From: Archivesica marissinica
Lineage: Eukaryota; Mollusca; Bivalvia; Venerida; Vesicomyidae
Length of the DNA: 64,000 nucleotides
Reading direction: 5' to 3'
Assembly (NCBI GenBank): GCA_014843695.1
Contig: CM026391.1
Span: forward strand, 17,647,263-17,711,262
Shown here: positions 25,501-36,084 of the stretch, one piece after another
How positions within the stretch are numbered: position 1 is the first letter of the stretch
Layout: the number at the start of each line of letters is the position of its first letter
Position numbers and translations under genes: made by a program
The notes under the pieces: generated by a model
Database searches by the model: none
The model's input: the letters and a program-made list of their open reading frames with translations, nothing else
Told to the model about the DNA's origin: nothing

Positions 25501-28500
25501 CAACCTCCACCTGAAACAACATCCAGATTAGCGCAGTGGTTAGCGCGCTCGCTTCTCGCCAATGCAACCCGGGTTCAATCCTCGGACCGGGTAGTATGTG
25601 AGATGGTATGGTGGTCGCCAGATCGGACAGGTGGGATTTCTCCGGGTATACCGGTTTCCTCCCACACGAATGACCACATATACGCTTTCATCCGCGCCAA
25701 CGAGAGTGATTAATATAAGTTGTTAAAACTTGCTTTGCAATCGTTGTAAAATATAAAAAAATTGAACTTTCTTTAAATATTATTTAAATGTTAACAATTT
25801 TATTTTTTTAACATCCAGAACTATTTACCCACTAATATCATCAGTTGTCATTCATATAATCAGGGGCTCAAGCTAGACCCAACTTTTTGGGAGAAGTGAG
25901 AAAACGCGCGATTGCGTCATCTAATGGTATAATTTAATAAATTTCAACGTAATAGGGTTAAAATACACAATATAACCATTAAATACAATATTTGAATAGA
26001 TCACTTTACAATGGCCAGTGGACAATATTTAGTCTGAATATTGTTATTATTTTTTTAGGGAGAAGTGATGCACCCAGGGGACGAAGTCAGGGTCCCTATG
26101 ACAGCTACTTTGCCAGTCGACCTCTAGAATTAGCCCTGATAATAATTTGAAATTGTTTAGCATATACATCTATACATGTACTGTGAACAGATTTCACCTA
26201 TTTTCAATGTTAACTATATTATTCTTCTGCCTATTGACCAATTGATAATCGCATAATTTCATTCTATTGCTATTAATTTATATGTAAAATGACGATTTCT
26301 TTGAATACATATAAAAAAAATACTGAAATAAATAATGTTTAAAGATATATTCCTGTTCCAAAAAAAACAAATAGCATAGTATGTGTCGGACTGTCACGTT
26401 CTTTTAGGTTTTTTTACGTTTATTTATCGTCGCTACCGGTTGCCCATATGAGAGACGCCTCCTGAAGAGATTAGTCATTTTTGGAGGATAGTGCGATGAT
26501 ACATACAGAGACCCATTCCAGAGTCTCCTCTGGTTCTTTTACGTGCACGGTGTACAGCACTGACACGAGACCTCGGTTTAACGTCCCATCTGAAAAACTG
26601 TTAATTTTATTAGGGTCAGACGGGGGATCGAACCTGCGATCCCTGGAGTACCAGTCCAGCGTGTTACCACTGGCAATATCAATAAAACATGCTAGTGATC
26701 TTAACTCAAAGCTAGTAAACAGTTACCTCATCCAGGAACAGTGTTTTAGGCTGTTCCTCTTCACAATTTTGAACGGGGATGAATTCAAAGAACATAGATT
26801 TTAGAGCGAGTAGATAGCGGCTTGGTCTCTCTCGTGGCCAGATATTGACTCCTAGAAGTCCTTCTGAGGCAGCGTAGAGCGGAGAGTAGACTGGCGTACC
26901 ATTACAGTAGACATCCCTCAGTCTGCTACCGTACAGTTCAAATGTTCCAGAATCGGCGGTCATGACGAAGTTCAGTCTTGGCCACACCCGGTTTGCCAGT
27001 CCAGTCAAGCCCAGCTCTCTAGCCTGATGGAGCTCGTTCGCTCGTGCTGGATCAGGCGACATAGACTCGTTTAGCTCTTTCCTCACACCATCCTCTAACT
27101 GTAGACTGTCACTTATATAACCATTTTCAATGTCATTCACTAACGAGTCCCAGTTTGTGTCTAGAGACTGGAATGCAGAATATACAAGAGCTGCAAAGTT
27201 GGCTTCAATGATTCCTAAATTACTATCTTTCAATCCAAACAATAGATGGACATACAGTGCCTCGGGCTCGGTAAGGATGTCAAAACCAGCCATAGGAGTA
27301 GAGTACATGCTCAGTATTCTCTTCGAGTTTGCAGGAGATGAGGAGTTTGGTCCGACAGGAATTCCGCATTCTGACGTTTTCAGGACGGGCGTGTAGAAGA
27401 ATTTCATGTCTTTCTGTTGGCTGCCCGATTCGGGAAACGCGGTTCTCATGCTGTCGTATATAATCGCAATCCCCTGTGTGAAGAACGTGCTCTGTTGATT
27501 CTTCAGCATTGGGATTGTGGAACGCTTCCCGGACGTTCCAGACGTCACAGCAAATATAACAGGCTGTTCCTTAGTCAGTACATTTGTCTCCCCTGCCATC
27601 ATACGCTTCACGTAAGGTTCATAATGTGGATATCTGTAAATAGACAATACGCTAGACATACTTGTTTTGGAATACAGTTATATATCATCGTACATTGGCT
27701 GTGGATATCTGTAAATAGACAATACGCTAGACATACTTAATTTGGAATACAGTTATTTATCATCGTGCATTGGCTAAACGGGGCGACGCGTCCAGAAGTA
27801 TATTTGTCAATTTACGTTTTGGAGGCTGGTTGGTACTAAATACAGCAGACGTTACAATTGCGGAATCATCCATGTTTGTTTTACATACCCGGTGTATAGC
27901 ACCGATATGATAGATTTTTGGAGGATAGTGCAATGATACAGACAGAGACCAATTCCAGAGTCTCCTCTGGTTCTTTTACGTGCACGGTGTACAGCACCGA
28001 CACAAGACCTCGGTTTAACGTCCCATCTGAAAGATTTAATATCATTAATGTCAGGCGGGGGTTCGAACCCGTGATCCCTGGATTCGCAGTCAAACATGCT
28101 AACCATCTTCCACAGTACTACTGATAACATTATAACAGTCACTTACCTGGTTAGTGGATGAAACTTGACAAAGTCATCCCTGCTCCACCATAATACTGAT
28201 AACATTATAGCAGTCACTTACCTGGTTAGTGGATGAAACTTGACAAAGTCATCCCTGCTCCACCGTACTACTGATAACATTATAACAGTCACATACATGG
28301 TTAGTGGATGAAACTTGACAAAGTCATCCCTGCTCCACCGTGCTACTGATAACATTATAGCAGTCACTTACATGGTTAGTGGATGAAACTTGACAAAGTC
28401 ATCCCTGCTCCACCGTACTACTGATAACATTATAAGTCACATACATGGTTAGTGGATGAAACTTGACAAAGTCATCCCTGCTCCACCGTACTACTGATAA

Positions 28501-28723
28501 CATTATAACAGTCACATACCTGGTTAGTGGATGAAACTTGACAAAGTCATCCCTGCCCTTGATGTCGGCGAACATGAATCTTTGCCCATACTCTGTGCCG
28601 GCATTGTCATTGATTCTCTCCATAAGTGTGTCATTCTGAGCCAACTGCACATTTTTCGTCGAGTCTTCCAACTTCCTTCTCATATACCAGCCCAGCCAGC
28701 TCACGCCGGAGACTGTGATGTAC
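19328..28723 (-). CDS. GH3-family protein (GHDC-like), six exons, 5' end missing
   Basis: Exons on the minus strand are 28723-28520, 27633-26727, 25510-25383, 22617-22472, 21385-21309 and 19558-19328, all with GT-AG introns and matching phases. They join into 563 residues and a TAA stop. Family signatures are the nucleotide-binding loop TSGTSGK (residues 98-104), YAASEG (321-326) and GLYRYRFGDVV (386-396), in the order expected for GH3. Plant GH3 enzymes adenylate acyl acids and join them to amino acids; the animal proteins of this family have no settled reaction, so substrate is unknown. The N-terminal exon (probably signal or membrane anchor, a few tens of residues) was not found. The gene is unusual in that several junctions are embedded in tandem arrays made of copies of the same junctions (see findings). 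Confidence 0.9.
19690..21184. repeat. 34 bp minisatellite in GH3 intron 5 carrying donor-like sequence
   Basis: Two related sub-arrays. About 19690-20155 uses a unit with AACTTACTTGTAATTTTGGG; about 20156-21184 uses AACTTACTTGTAGTTTGGAT. Read on the gene strand the second unit gives ACTACAAGTAAGTT, matching the real exon 5 end and donor (CTACAA then GTAAGTTT). Many copies read CCTAG or CGTAC instead and are weaker matches. There are about 14 copies of the first type and about 30 of the second. Confidence 0.95.
21185..21309 (+). mobile_element. LINE 3' tail insertion at the GH3 exon 5 donor
   Basis: About 107 bp (21194-21300) match the 3' tail of the LINE at 59903-60880: AATCTCAATAAGCTTTA, TTTAATCCATTTTC-like, GTATACAAT and GAATAAATATGTnTAAACC. 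The direct repeat AAACTTACT lies at 21185-21193 and 21301-21309. The right copy contains the real donor, so the insertion duplicated it. Confidence 0.8.
21309..21385 (-). CDS. GH3 gene exon 5 (77 bp)
   Basis: Acceptor TTGCTTGCAG, then KPPANPCYHVFIELEKGETV and SSKLQ, donor GTAAGTTT. It bridges exons 4 and 6 in phase, and HVFIEL matches the position of the GH3 HYxxFxEL-type segment. The donor lies inside the target duplication of a LINE tail. Confidence 0.85.
21426..21719. mobile_element. dispersed repeat family F
   Basis: Ends TTCATTTTAGG and CCTAAAATGAgCC are inverted. Internal GGGAGAAGTGAGAAAGCGCG and GGTCCCTAGGGTGCGACTA match the copies at 25861 and 49857. It lies in GH3 intron 4 and is non-coding. 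Confidence 0.6.
21855..22415. repeat. minisatellite, 57 bp unit, about 10 near-identical copies
   Basis: The unit contains AACCAACCAGTATTTAG, AAAATGGCCCCCGGATGG and ATGGACAACGTGAAATGC. Since 57 is 3 x 19, both strands stay open (about 229 codons minus, 151 plus). Inner copies look identical; only end copies vary. It lies in GH3 intron 4, about 55 bp from exon 4. Confidence 0.95.
22472..22617 (-). CDS. GH3 gene exon 4
   Basis: Encodes QGQFLNVRGEKTSENYFYQA through VMVDQVSE; the NxRGEK-like stretch is typical of the GH3 C-terminal part. Acceptor TATTTAG, donor GTATGT, ending in phase 1. Confidence 0.88.
22645..22837. repeat. 47 bp minisatellite, left part (interrupted)
   Basis: Units of about 47 bp containing ACATGTACCAGAAAGTATAT and GTACAGTAAAGTATT. 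The array is broken at 22838 by a 1.65 kb inverted-ended element and resumes at 24487-24675. Confidence 0.9.
22838..24486. mobile_element. 1.65 kb non-coding DNA transposon with TGTGACCC ends
   Basis: Left end TGTGACCCGCCATATCAAAA and right end matching TGTGACCCACCATGACAAAA when inverted, flanked by TA. The flanking array repeats fit together exactly once the element and one TA are removed. No reading frame of note lies inside. The TA target fits Tc1/mariner-type insertion. It sits in GH3 intron 3. Confidence 0.8.
24487..24675. repeat. 47 bp minisatellite, right part
   Basis: Continuation of the array at 22645 (ATGTAATACATATAAGTACA, AAATTATTTACC) after the inserted element. A last diverged unit appears beyond the SINE at about 24945. 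Confidence 0.85.
24712..24940 (-). mobile_element. SINE family D with a different 3' region
   Basis: Minus strand: CCGCCTCCGTGGTCGAGTGG, GTATACCACTGTAACC, B box GGGTTCGAGCCCC and CCAAGTACTGGTTAACCGC are all typical of family D. The tail is not the GGGCAACC type but CCGGCGATATAGCCC. It lies in GH3 intron 3. Confidence 0.78.
25070..25375. repeat. irregular G-rich repeats next to GH3 exon 3
   Basis: Imperfect repeats of CTGGGACAGGTAGGGACC of about 20-40 bp end within 10 bp of the exon 3 donor. On the gene strand this is a C/T-rich stretch at the start of intron 3. Confidence 0.8.
25383..25510 (-). CDS. GH3 gene exon 3
   Basis: Encodes VEVDQIYELVITNASG then LYRYRFGDVVKVVGHHN, the third GH3 signature. 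Donor GTGAGT. A SINE begins only a few bases upstream of its acceptor (TTGTTTCAG). Confidence 0.9.
25518..25819 (+). mobile_element. SINE family C with target duplication at the GH3 exon 3 acceptor
   Basis: Full family C copy (25528-25809): GATTAGCGCAGTGGTTAGCG head, B box GGTTCAATCC, CTCCCACACGAATGACCAC, tail GATTAATATAAGTTGTT. It is flanked by the direct repeat AACATCCAGA (25518-25527 and 25810-25819). The left repeat starts about 6 bp from the acceptor AG of exon 3. Confidence 0.88.
25861..26143. mobile_element. dispersed repeat family F
   Basis: GGGAGAAGTGAGAAAACGCG near the left and GGTCCCTATGACAGCTACTT near the right, with ends GCTCAAGCTAG and CTAGAATTAGCCC. It lies in GH3 intron 2. 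Confidence 0.55.
26408..26676 (-). mobile_element. SINE family A
   Basis: Tail GTTTATTTATCGTCGCTACC, body and tRNA-like head (GGGATCGAACCTGCGATCCC, ACCAGTCCAGCGTG) read on the plus strand. It lies in GH3 intron 2, about 50 bp from the exon 2 donor. Confidence 0.83.
26727..27633 (-). CDS. GH3 gene exon 2 (main GH3 domain)
   Basis: Acceptor TTGTCTATTTACAG leads to YPHYEPYVKRMMAGE. The exon carries the TSGTSGK nucleotide loop and the YAASEG motif and ends at TLFLDE with donor GTAACT in phase 0. A second copy of its acceptor lies 75 bp upstream. Confidence 0.92.
27622..27780. repeat. 75 bp duplication carrying the GH3 exon 2 acceptor
   Basis: GTGGATATCTGTAAATAGAC, AATACGCTAGACATACTT and GGAATACAGTTAT occur twice, offset by 75 bp. 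The copy at about 27702-27725 repeats the acceptor (CTATTTACAG on the gene strand) plus the first 8 bases of exon 2. Confidence 0.9.
27908..28106 (-). mobile_element. SINE family A, tail lost
   Basis: Body and head are present (GGAGGATAGTGCAATGATAC, GGGGGTTCGAACCCGTGATC) but the GGGCAACCGGTAGCG tail is missing. It lies in GH3 intron 1. Confidence 0.78.
28142..28519. repeat. 75 bp array made from the GH3 exon 1 donor edge
   Basis: Six copies (the last is the real junction). Each holds GGTTAGTGGATGAAACTTGA and CAAAGTCATCCCTGC, which on the gene strand is the last 36 bases of exon 1, followed by GTAAGTGACTG or GTATGTGACTG. The first five copies diverge from the exon beyond that point (TCCACCGTACTACTG). 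Some read CCAT instead of CCAG before GT. Confidence 0.93.
28520..28723 (-). CDS. GH3 gene exon 1 (first visible exon)
   Basis: Acceptor CCGTCCAG precedes YITVSGVSWLGWYMRRKL and the exon closes with FHPLTR before donor GTATGT. The first base completes a codon from an unseen upstream exon. Both edges are duplicated: the acceptor edge about 21 times upstream (28724-30476) and the donor edge five times downstream (28142-28500). Confidence 0.85.
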
Positions 28724-30476
28724 CTGGACGGTAAGGACAGACAGTAATTATATACATGTACCCCGATACCAGCCCAGCCAGCTCACGCCGGAGACTGTGA
28801 TGTACCTGGATGGTGAGGACAGACAGTGATTATATACATGTACCCCGATACCAGCCCAGCCAGCTCACGCCGGAGACCGTGATGTACCTGGACGGTAAGG
28901 GCAGACAGTGATTATATACATGTACCCCGATACCAGCCCAGCTAGCTCACGCCGGAGACCGTGATGTACCTGGACGGTAAGGGCAGACAGTGATTATATA
29001 CATGTACCCCGATACCAGCCCAGCCAGCTCACGCCGGAGACCGTGATGTACCTGGACGGTAAGGGCAGACAGTGATTATATACATGTACCCCAATACCAG
29101 CCCAGCCAGCTCACGCCGGAGACCGTGATGTACCTGGACGGTAAGGACAGACAGTATTTATATATATGTACCCCGATACCAGCCCAGCCAGCTCACGCCA
29201 GAGACTGTGATGTACCTGGACGGTAAGGACAGACAGTGATTATATACATGTACCCCGATACCAGCCCAGCCAGCTCACGCCGGAGACCGTGATGTACTGG
29301 ACGGTAAGGGCAGACAGTGATTATATACATGTACCCTGATACCAGCCCAGCCAGCTCACGCCGGAGACCGTGATGTACCTGGACGGTAAGGACAGACAGT
29401 GATTATATACATGTACCCCGATACCAGCCCAGCCAGCTCACGCCGGAGACCGTGATGTACCTGGACGGTAAGGACAGACAGTAATTATATACATGTACCC
29501 CGATACCAGCCCAGCCAGCTCACGCCGGAGACCGTGATGTACCTGGACGGTAAGGGCAGACAGTGATTATATACATGTACCCCGATACCAGCCCAGCCAG
29601 CTCACGCCGGAGACCGTGATGTACCTGGACGGTAAGGGCAGACAGTGATTATATACATGTACCCCGATACCAGCCCAGCCAGCTCACGCCGGAGACCGTG
29701 ATGTACCTGGACGGTAAGGGCAGACAGTGATTATATACATGTACCCGATACCAGCCCAGCCAGCTCACGCCGGAGACCGTGATGTACCTGGACGGTAAGG
29801 ACAGACAGTAATTATATACATGTACCCCGATACCAGCCCAGCCAGCTCACGCCGGAGACCGTGATGTACCTGGACGGTAAGGACAGACAGTGATTATATA
29901 CATGTACCCTGATACCAGCCCAGCCAGCTCACGCCGGAGACCGTGATGTACCTGGACGGTAAGGGCAGACAGTGATTATATACATGTACCCTGATACCAG
30001 CCCAGCCCACGCCGGAGACCGTGATGTACCTGGACGGTAAGGACAGACAGTGATTATATACATGTACCCCGATACCAGCCCAGCCAGCTCACGCCGGAGA
30101 CCGTGATGTACCTGGACGGTAAGGACAGACAGTGATTATATACATGTACCCTGATACCAGCCCAGCCAGCTCACGCCGGAGACCGTGATGTACCTGGACG
30201 GTAAGGGCAGACAGTGATTATATACATGTACCCTGATACCAGCCCAGCCCACGCCGGAGACCGTGATGTACCTGGACGGTAAGGACAGACAGTGATTATA
30301 TACATGTACCCCGATACCAGCCCAGCCAGCTCACGCCGGAGACCGTGATGTACCTGGACGGTAAGGGCAGACAGTGATTATATACATGTACCCCGATACC
30401 AGCCCAGCCAGCTCACAACGGAGACCGTGATGTACCTGGATGGTAAGGACAGACAGTAATTATATACATGTACCCC
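28724..30476. repeat. 82 bp array made from the GH3 exon 1 acceptor edge, about 21 copies
   Basis: Each unit contains CCAGCCCAGCCAGCTCACGC, CGGAGACCGTGATGTACCTG and GACGGTAAGG. On the gene strand this is the acceptor CCGTCCAG plus 13 codons (YITVSGVSWLGWY) of exon 1. The real exon 1 edge is the copy at 28687-28735. Copies are very alike, with two short deletions near 30005 and 30245. Third-position differences from the real exon leave the peptide unchanged in most copies. Confidence 0.95.
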
Positions 30477-30763
30477 GATACTTTGCTTATGAAAAAGTAC
30501 ATAATTTATTTTAACAGGATCAAAAACAAAAGTATACAGAGTAAGTGGTTATTCCCATTAGATTATGAAGGACCAAATACTAGTAATTATGTAGATATGA
30601 ATAATTAAAAAAAATTTAATGGTACATTGAAATTATCAGGTATTAATGTCAACTATGACAAGATGTGTAGTGTCAAGTTAGAGCTAAATTTAATCCAAAT
30701 AATCAAATACAATATATACATGTAGTTTGCATCAGAGTTTGAAAGAGCGAACCTTACATAACC

Positions 30764-31040
30764 TACAGTAATGTACACTGTTTGTGATAGTTGACCCGTT
30801 GACCTGATTATGGTGTGCTAACATGGGCTACAGTAATACACACCATTTGTGATTGCAGAACTGTTGACCTGAATACGGTGTGCTAACATGGCCTACAGTA
30901 ATACACACTGTTTGTGTTTGCAGAACTGTTGACCTGAATACGGTGTGCTAACATGGCCTACAGTAATACACACTGTTTGTGTTTGCAGAACTGTTGACCT
31001 GATTACAGTGTGCTAATATGGCCTACAGTAATACACTGTT
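30764..31040. repeat. minisatellite, about 64 bp unit, 4-5 copies
   Basis: The unit contains CTACAGTAATACACACTG and GCAGAACTGTTGACCTGA, with GGTGTGCTAACATGGCC. Confidence 0.9.
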
Positions 31041-31118
31041 TTTTGATTGGCTGAATCATTATAGTGCTTGTACTGCATGAATACATTTCCATGGCAAGAA
31101 ACAAAAATAATACCGACG

Positions 31119-31398
31119 AATCTGTAGTCTAGTGGTAACACGCTGGACTGGTAATCCAGGGATCGCAGGTTCGATCCCCCATCTGACCCTAATAAAATTA
31201 ACAGTCTTTCAGATGGGACGTTAAACCGAGGTCTCGTGTCGGTGCTTTATACTGTGCACGTAAAAAACCCAGAGGAGACTCTGGAATGGGTCTCTGCCTG
31301 TATCATTGCACTATCCTCCAAAATGACTAATCTCTTCAGGAGGCGTTGCTCATATGGGCAACCAGTAGCGACGATAAATAAACGCAAAACACACACAA
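31119..31398 (+). mobile_element. SINE family A, full-length copy
   Basis: TCTGTAGTCTAGTGGTAACA, CTGGACTGGTAATCCAG anticodon arm, B box GGTTCGATCCCC, body and GGGCAACCAGTAGCGACGAT tail followed by AAATAAACG and a short CA tract. A good reference copy for the family. Confidence 0.87.
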
Positions 31399-31469
31399 AT
31401 AATACCTGTCAATAGCACTGAACACCATTGTTCATGTAGATTCAGTTGAGTTCAAACATCACACTGTGA

Positions 31470-32950
31470 CACAGGTAGCACAGGATAATACTGTAAATAT
31501 AGACAATCAACTATACAAACTGGACACAGGATAATACTGTAAATATACACAATCAACTATACAAACTGGACACAGGATAATACTGTAAATATACACAATC
31601 AACTATACAAACTGGACATAGTATAATACTGTAAATATACACAATCAACTATACAAACTGGACATAGTATAATACTGTAAATATACTCAATCAACTATAC
31701 AAACTGGACATAGTATAATACTGTAAATATACTCAATCAACTATACAAACTGGACATAGTATAATACTGTAAATATACTCAATCAACTATACAAACTGGG
31801 CACATGATAATACTGTAAATATACACAATCAACTATACAAACTGGACATAGTATAATACTGTAAATATACACAATCAACTATACAAACTGGACATAGTAT
31901 AATACTGTAAATATACACAATCAACTATACAAACTGGACATAGTATAATACTGTAAATATACACAATCAACTATACAAACTGGACATAGTATAATACTGT
32001 AAATATACTCAATCAACTATACAAACTGGACATAGTATAATACTGTAAATATACTCAATCAACTATACAAACTGGGCACATGATAATACTGTAAATATAC
32101 ACAATCAACTATACAAACTGGACATAGTATAATACTGTAAATATACACAATCAACTATACAAACTGGACATAGTATAATACTGTAAATATACACAATCAA
32201 CTATACAAACTGGACATAGTATAATACTGTAAATATACACAATCAACTATACAAACTGGACATAGTATAATACTGTAAATATACACAATCAACTATACAA
32301 ACTGGACACAGGATAATATTGTAAATATACACAATCAACTATACAAACTGGACATAGTATAATACTGTAAATATACACAATCAACTATACAAACTGGACA
32401 TAGTATAATACTGTAAATATACACAATCAACTATACAAACTGGGCACAGGATAATATTGTAAATATAGACAATCAACTATACAAACTGGACACAGGATAA
32501 TATTGTAAATATACACAATCAACTATACAAACTGGACATAGTATAATACTGTAAATATACACAATCAACTATACAAACTGGACATAGTATAATACTGTAA
32601 ATATACACAATCAACTATACAAACTGGACATAGTATAATACTGTAAATATAGACAATCAACTATACAAACTGGACATAGTATAATACTGTAAATATACAC
32701 AATCAACTATACAAACTGGACATAGTATAATACTGTAAATATACACAATCAACTATACAAACTGGACATAGTATAATACTGTAAATATACACAATCAACT
32801 ATACAAACTGGACATAGTATAATACTGTAAATATACACAATCAACTATACAAACTGGACATAGTATAATACTGTAAATATACACAATCAACTATACAAAC
32901 TGGGCACAGGATAATACTGTAAATATAGACAATCAACTATACAAACTGGC
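31470..32950. repeat. minisatellite, 46 bp unit, about 32 copies
   Basis: The unit contains CAATCAACTATACAAACTGG and ACATAGTATAATACTGTAAA. Variants (ACACAGGATAAT, GCACATGATAAT) recur at spaced intervals, indicating higher-order duplication. Confidence 0.96.
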
Positions 32951-35900
32951 TCCCCCTTGTTCCCATTATTGTAATGCCTTATTCTTGTAACAGTCACTCA
33001 TATGGACAACCAATAACGATAAATTGGCCAATAAATATTGGCAAAAACAATGTGGAAGAGTTGATTTGGAAACTTCCTCCCTACAGACGATGAGAAAATT
33101 ATCATTGCGTGTGACCTTGATCAGCTAGCTGGCGACACCTTATGTATCAATGTTATTATATTGGTTTCAAAACATACTTTTCCAACATAGATTGAATGTG
33201 ATATCAACATTATACAAAGGATTAGCTGGTGATATTCACATATCAGCTAGATCTAATTGGATATATCCAGTAAACGAAAACAAGTCGATGTCATCATTCA
33301 CTCAGTCACTGGTCATAATTTAGGACATTAATTTATACAGCTTCATAACGTATCGACAATTATTGTTTCTGTGTTATGATGTGTGTTTTTATTTATTACG
33401 TTCTGTTAGAACTGCTCATCATACTCATTATGTACTAACTAGTTAAAGAATAAAGAACCGTATAGTTTGTATCCGAAATAAAAGTATCCGGTATTTACTC
33501 TACTCAATCACCATATTGTTGGTGGGACTATATCGAGCAGTTCCACATAGACAGGCGGTATCATTGACAAATTGATGACATATAGGAATAGAGTACCGGT
33601 TCATTTATTAATGTCAAATAAAAAATTGTTTACCTTTTCACCGGCAAACAAATAATTGGGTCATGTCTAAGACACCAACCAATGCAAAACATGGATATGT
33701 TTAAATTGCGACAACGACGACCTCAGCTGCGGTCCTATTTGTGGTGCTACAACAGTGCGGTGTCGTACAGTCTGGGTTTGTTTAACTATATCATCCAAAA
33801 GAAACATTTGTATTTTATGCTTTCAAGTGAAATATATAAATTTATCAGTGAAATAAAATGTGATATTCCACTGGTTGAAACACAGGCGTTTGGAATTGCA
33901 TCCATAAGTCGCCAACAGCATGTACTTCTATCTTAGGCCACCAATGCCATATTCTTTGATATAGGGTGTCCTTGTCCTAGGATATAGGTACAGGAAGTTT
34001 AGATAAAAATGTCCAGCTCCTGTGGTTTAAAGCAGTAGATAAAACATGTTATGTCTCATTGCTTAAACGTTCATAGAAAACGTTCAGTCTAAAATAAAAA
34101 TAAAATTTGTTTAACCTTCTTCATAATACAATTAATTCCCTCAATCCAATCAACACCAGACCACAGGCACACTATTTTATGACCATGGGGCAAAAACGTG
34201 TGTCTTGTGCCTGTGCACCAGACTGGACGTATTGTGCCTATGCACCAGACTGTACGACGGGGTCCCTAGAAATATCGAGACACCGAATTACCGAAAAGAC
34301 ACCGAAAACCAGTATACAACAACAATATTAGTAAGAAGTGGCGTATTTTAGCTATTTATTAACCATAATACACCTTATTGACTTAATATCTGCCTTTTAT
34401 AGTGATTTATTTTAATGTTCTGAGAGTATTTCGGAGATTTCATTTTCAAGGGAGACTAATCCTACTCTACCGAAAGACACGTAAATTCTGCATAAATTAT
34501 ATTACACACTATCGCCGTCAGTCCCATACTCTACCGTATACCGAAATACACTGAAGATATGTATAAAACAACACTAAAATGAATGAATTAGTGTGTGTAT
34601 AGCTATATATTAACCGTACATTATAACCGTTTATTTATATAACGCCCTGCCACGTTTGCCAACATATATATTCCTTGTTTGTGTTTAAATACATTTGGCA
34701 AAGTTTATTCATAAGAAGGAATTTATATGTTGTTTCCAGCTGGCACCATCGTGGAGGTGTGACTATGACGTGTTGCTAAATGCAACCATCTGCCAACCTT
34801 TTTTATAAGCACTTCTTGTGTGGTGTCTTGCCAAACGACACTTCTTTTCTTGGTGTTTTACAAATGAAAAACTAACGCTATTAGCACATTCTAAAAAGAA
34901 GCGTGTTTGGTGTCAGATACATCTTTTTCTGTTGCAGTTTCCAGCACATATTTTAGTGGGAGCGTGACACATCGTTTGCTTTTTTAAAATACGAAGCACA
35001 TCTTTTGAAGGTGTCGTAATAGAAGACACATCTGTTGAAGGTGCTCATTATTTTAATATACAATTTCATATTATTACAATCGCAAATGGCAATATTGACC
35101 TGCTTAAAACACAATGAATATTAAGTTATAAAGCTGAAAGTGAGATAATGCAATCCATACAATATATAAACGTTGAACAGATATTGACATATATGTTGCA
35201 GTTAGACTTGTAACTGTGTAGGCCTTATATACAAATGCATTGAAGCAAACATGTCCGTGGCCCACTATCTGAACTAAATGTTATATCACTGTGTTCAGGT
35301 TGCCGTTGGAGTCGGTCCTGGATCTTGTTCTTTTCTGAACGTTACATTCACAATCGACAGAAGAGTGTAAACAAACAGATTAAATAAACATCAATTAAAA
35401 CTTTGTAATAATACATTGCATGAAAAATGTTGTATGTTTATTATTTTAATAGTTATATATTGCTTTTGTGAAGCTCTACGGGTTCGTTTATTTTAAATCA
35501 ATATGTATATATATACAGTATGTACAAACATATTTGAAAACATTGCAATACATAATATGCAAAACAAAACAGAATATATATATTAAGTAAGTTTACAATA
35601 ATACATCTATGATACATACATGTATATGAAACTGTATAAATACATCACTAATCTATAACACATATATACGAGATTAGACATCTTAAAGTAATAGTTTTGA
35701 TAGTACAATAATACTTCTATGATACGTACATGTATATGAAACTGTCACTAATCTATAATACATATATACCAGATTACCCTTACCAACTGATTATTCCCGA
35801 GAACCTGAAATGATTAATATGTATGTTTGATGATCAGGGAAACGGACTAACAATGCCTACAATGCACTACTACCACCCCACAATTGGGGCACCCGACACA

Positions 35901-36084
35901 GGGATTCACGGCGTGTGTACTGCAATTATATGTTACAAGTAATTCGTACGTTTACTTTTCGTTTAGTTTGGCCCGATTGTTTACCATGCGTTCTGGGAGC
36001 AACGATAGTAGATTGTCCGTCCGTAGATGTCATGTAACCGTGTGTTTGATAGTGATGGTTCCTATAACGTAGATACAGTCAATC
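32951..36084. other. gene-free sequence
   Basis: No supported gene. Contents noted: a family G fragment (about 33790-33880, TATCAGTGAAATAAAATGTG), short GCACCAGACTG repeats near 34200, and a roughly 110 bp duplication (35580-35680 with 35695-35790, CATGTATATGAAACTGT). Open frames are short and lack splice support. Confidence 0.45.

Noticed and set aside
33682..33936. 84-codon open frame as a gene
   Set aside because: Part of it coincides with the family G repeat fragment and there is no recognisable domain or splice support.
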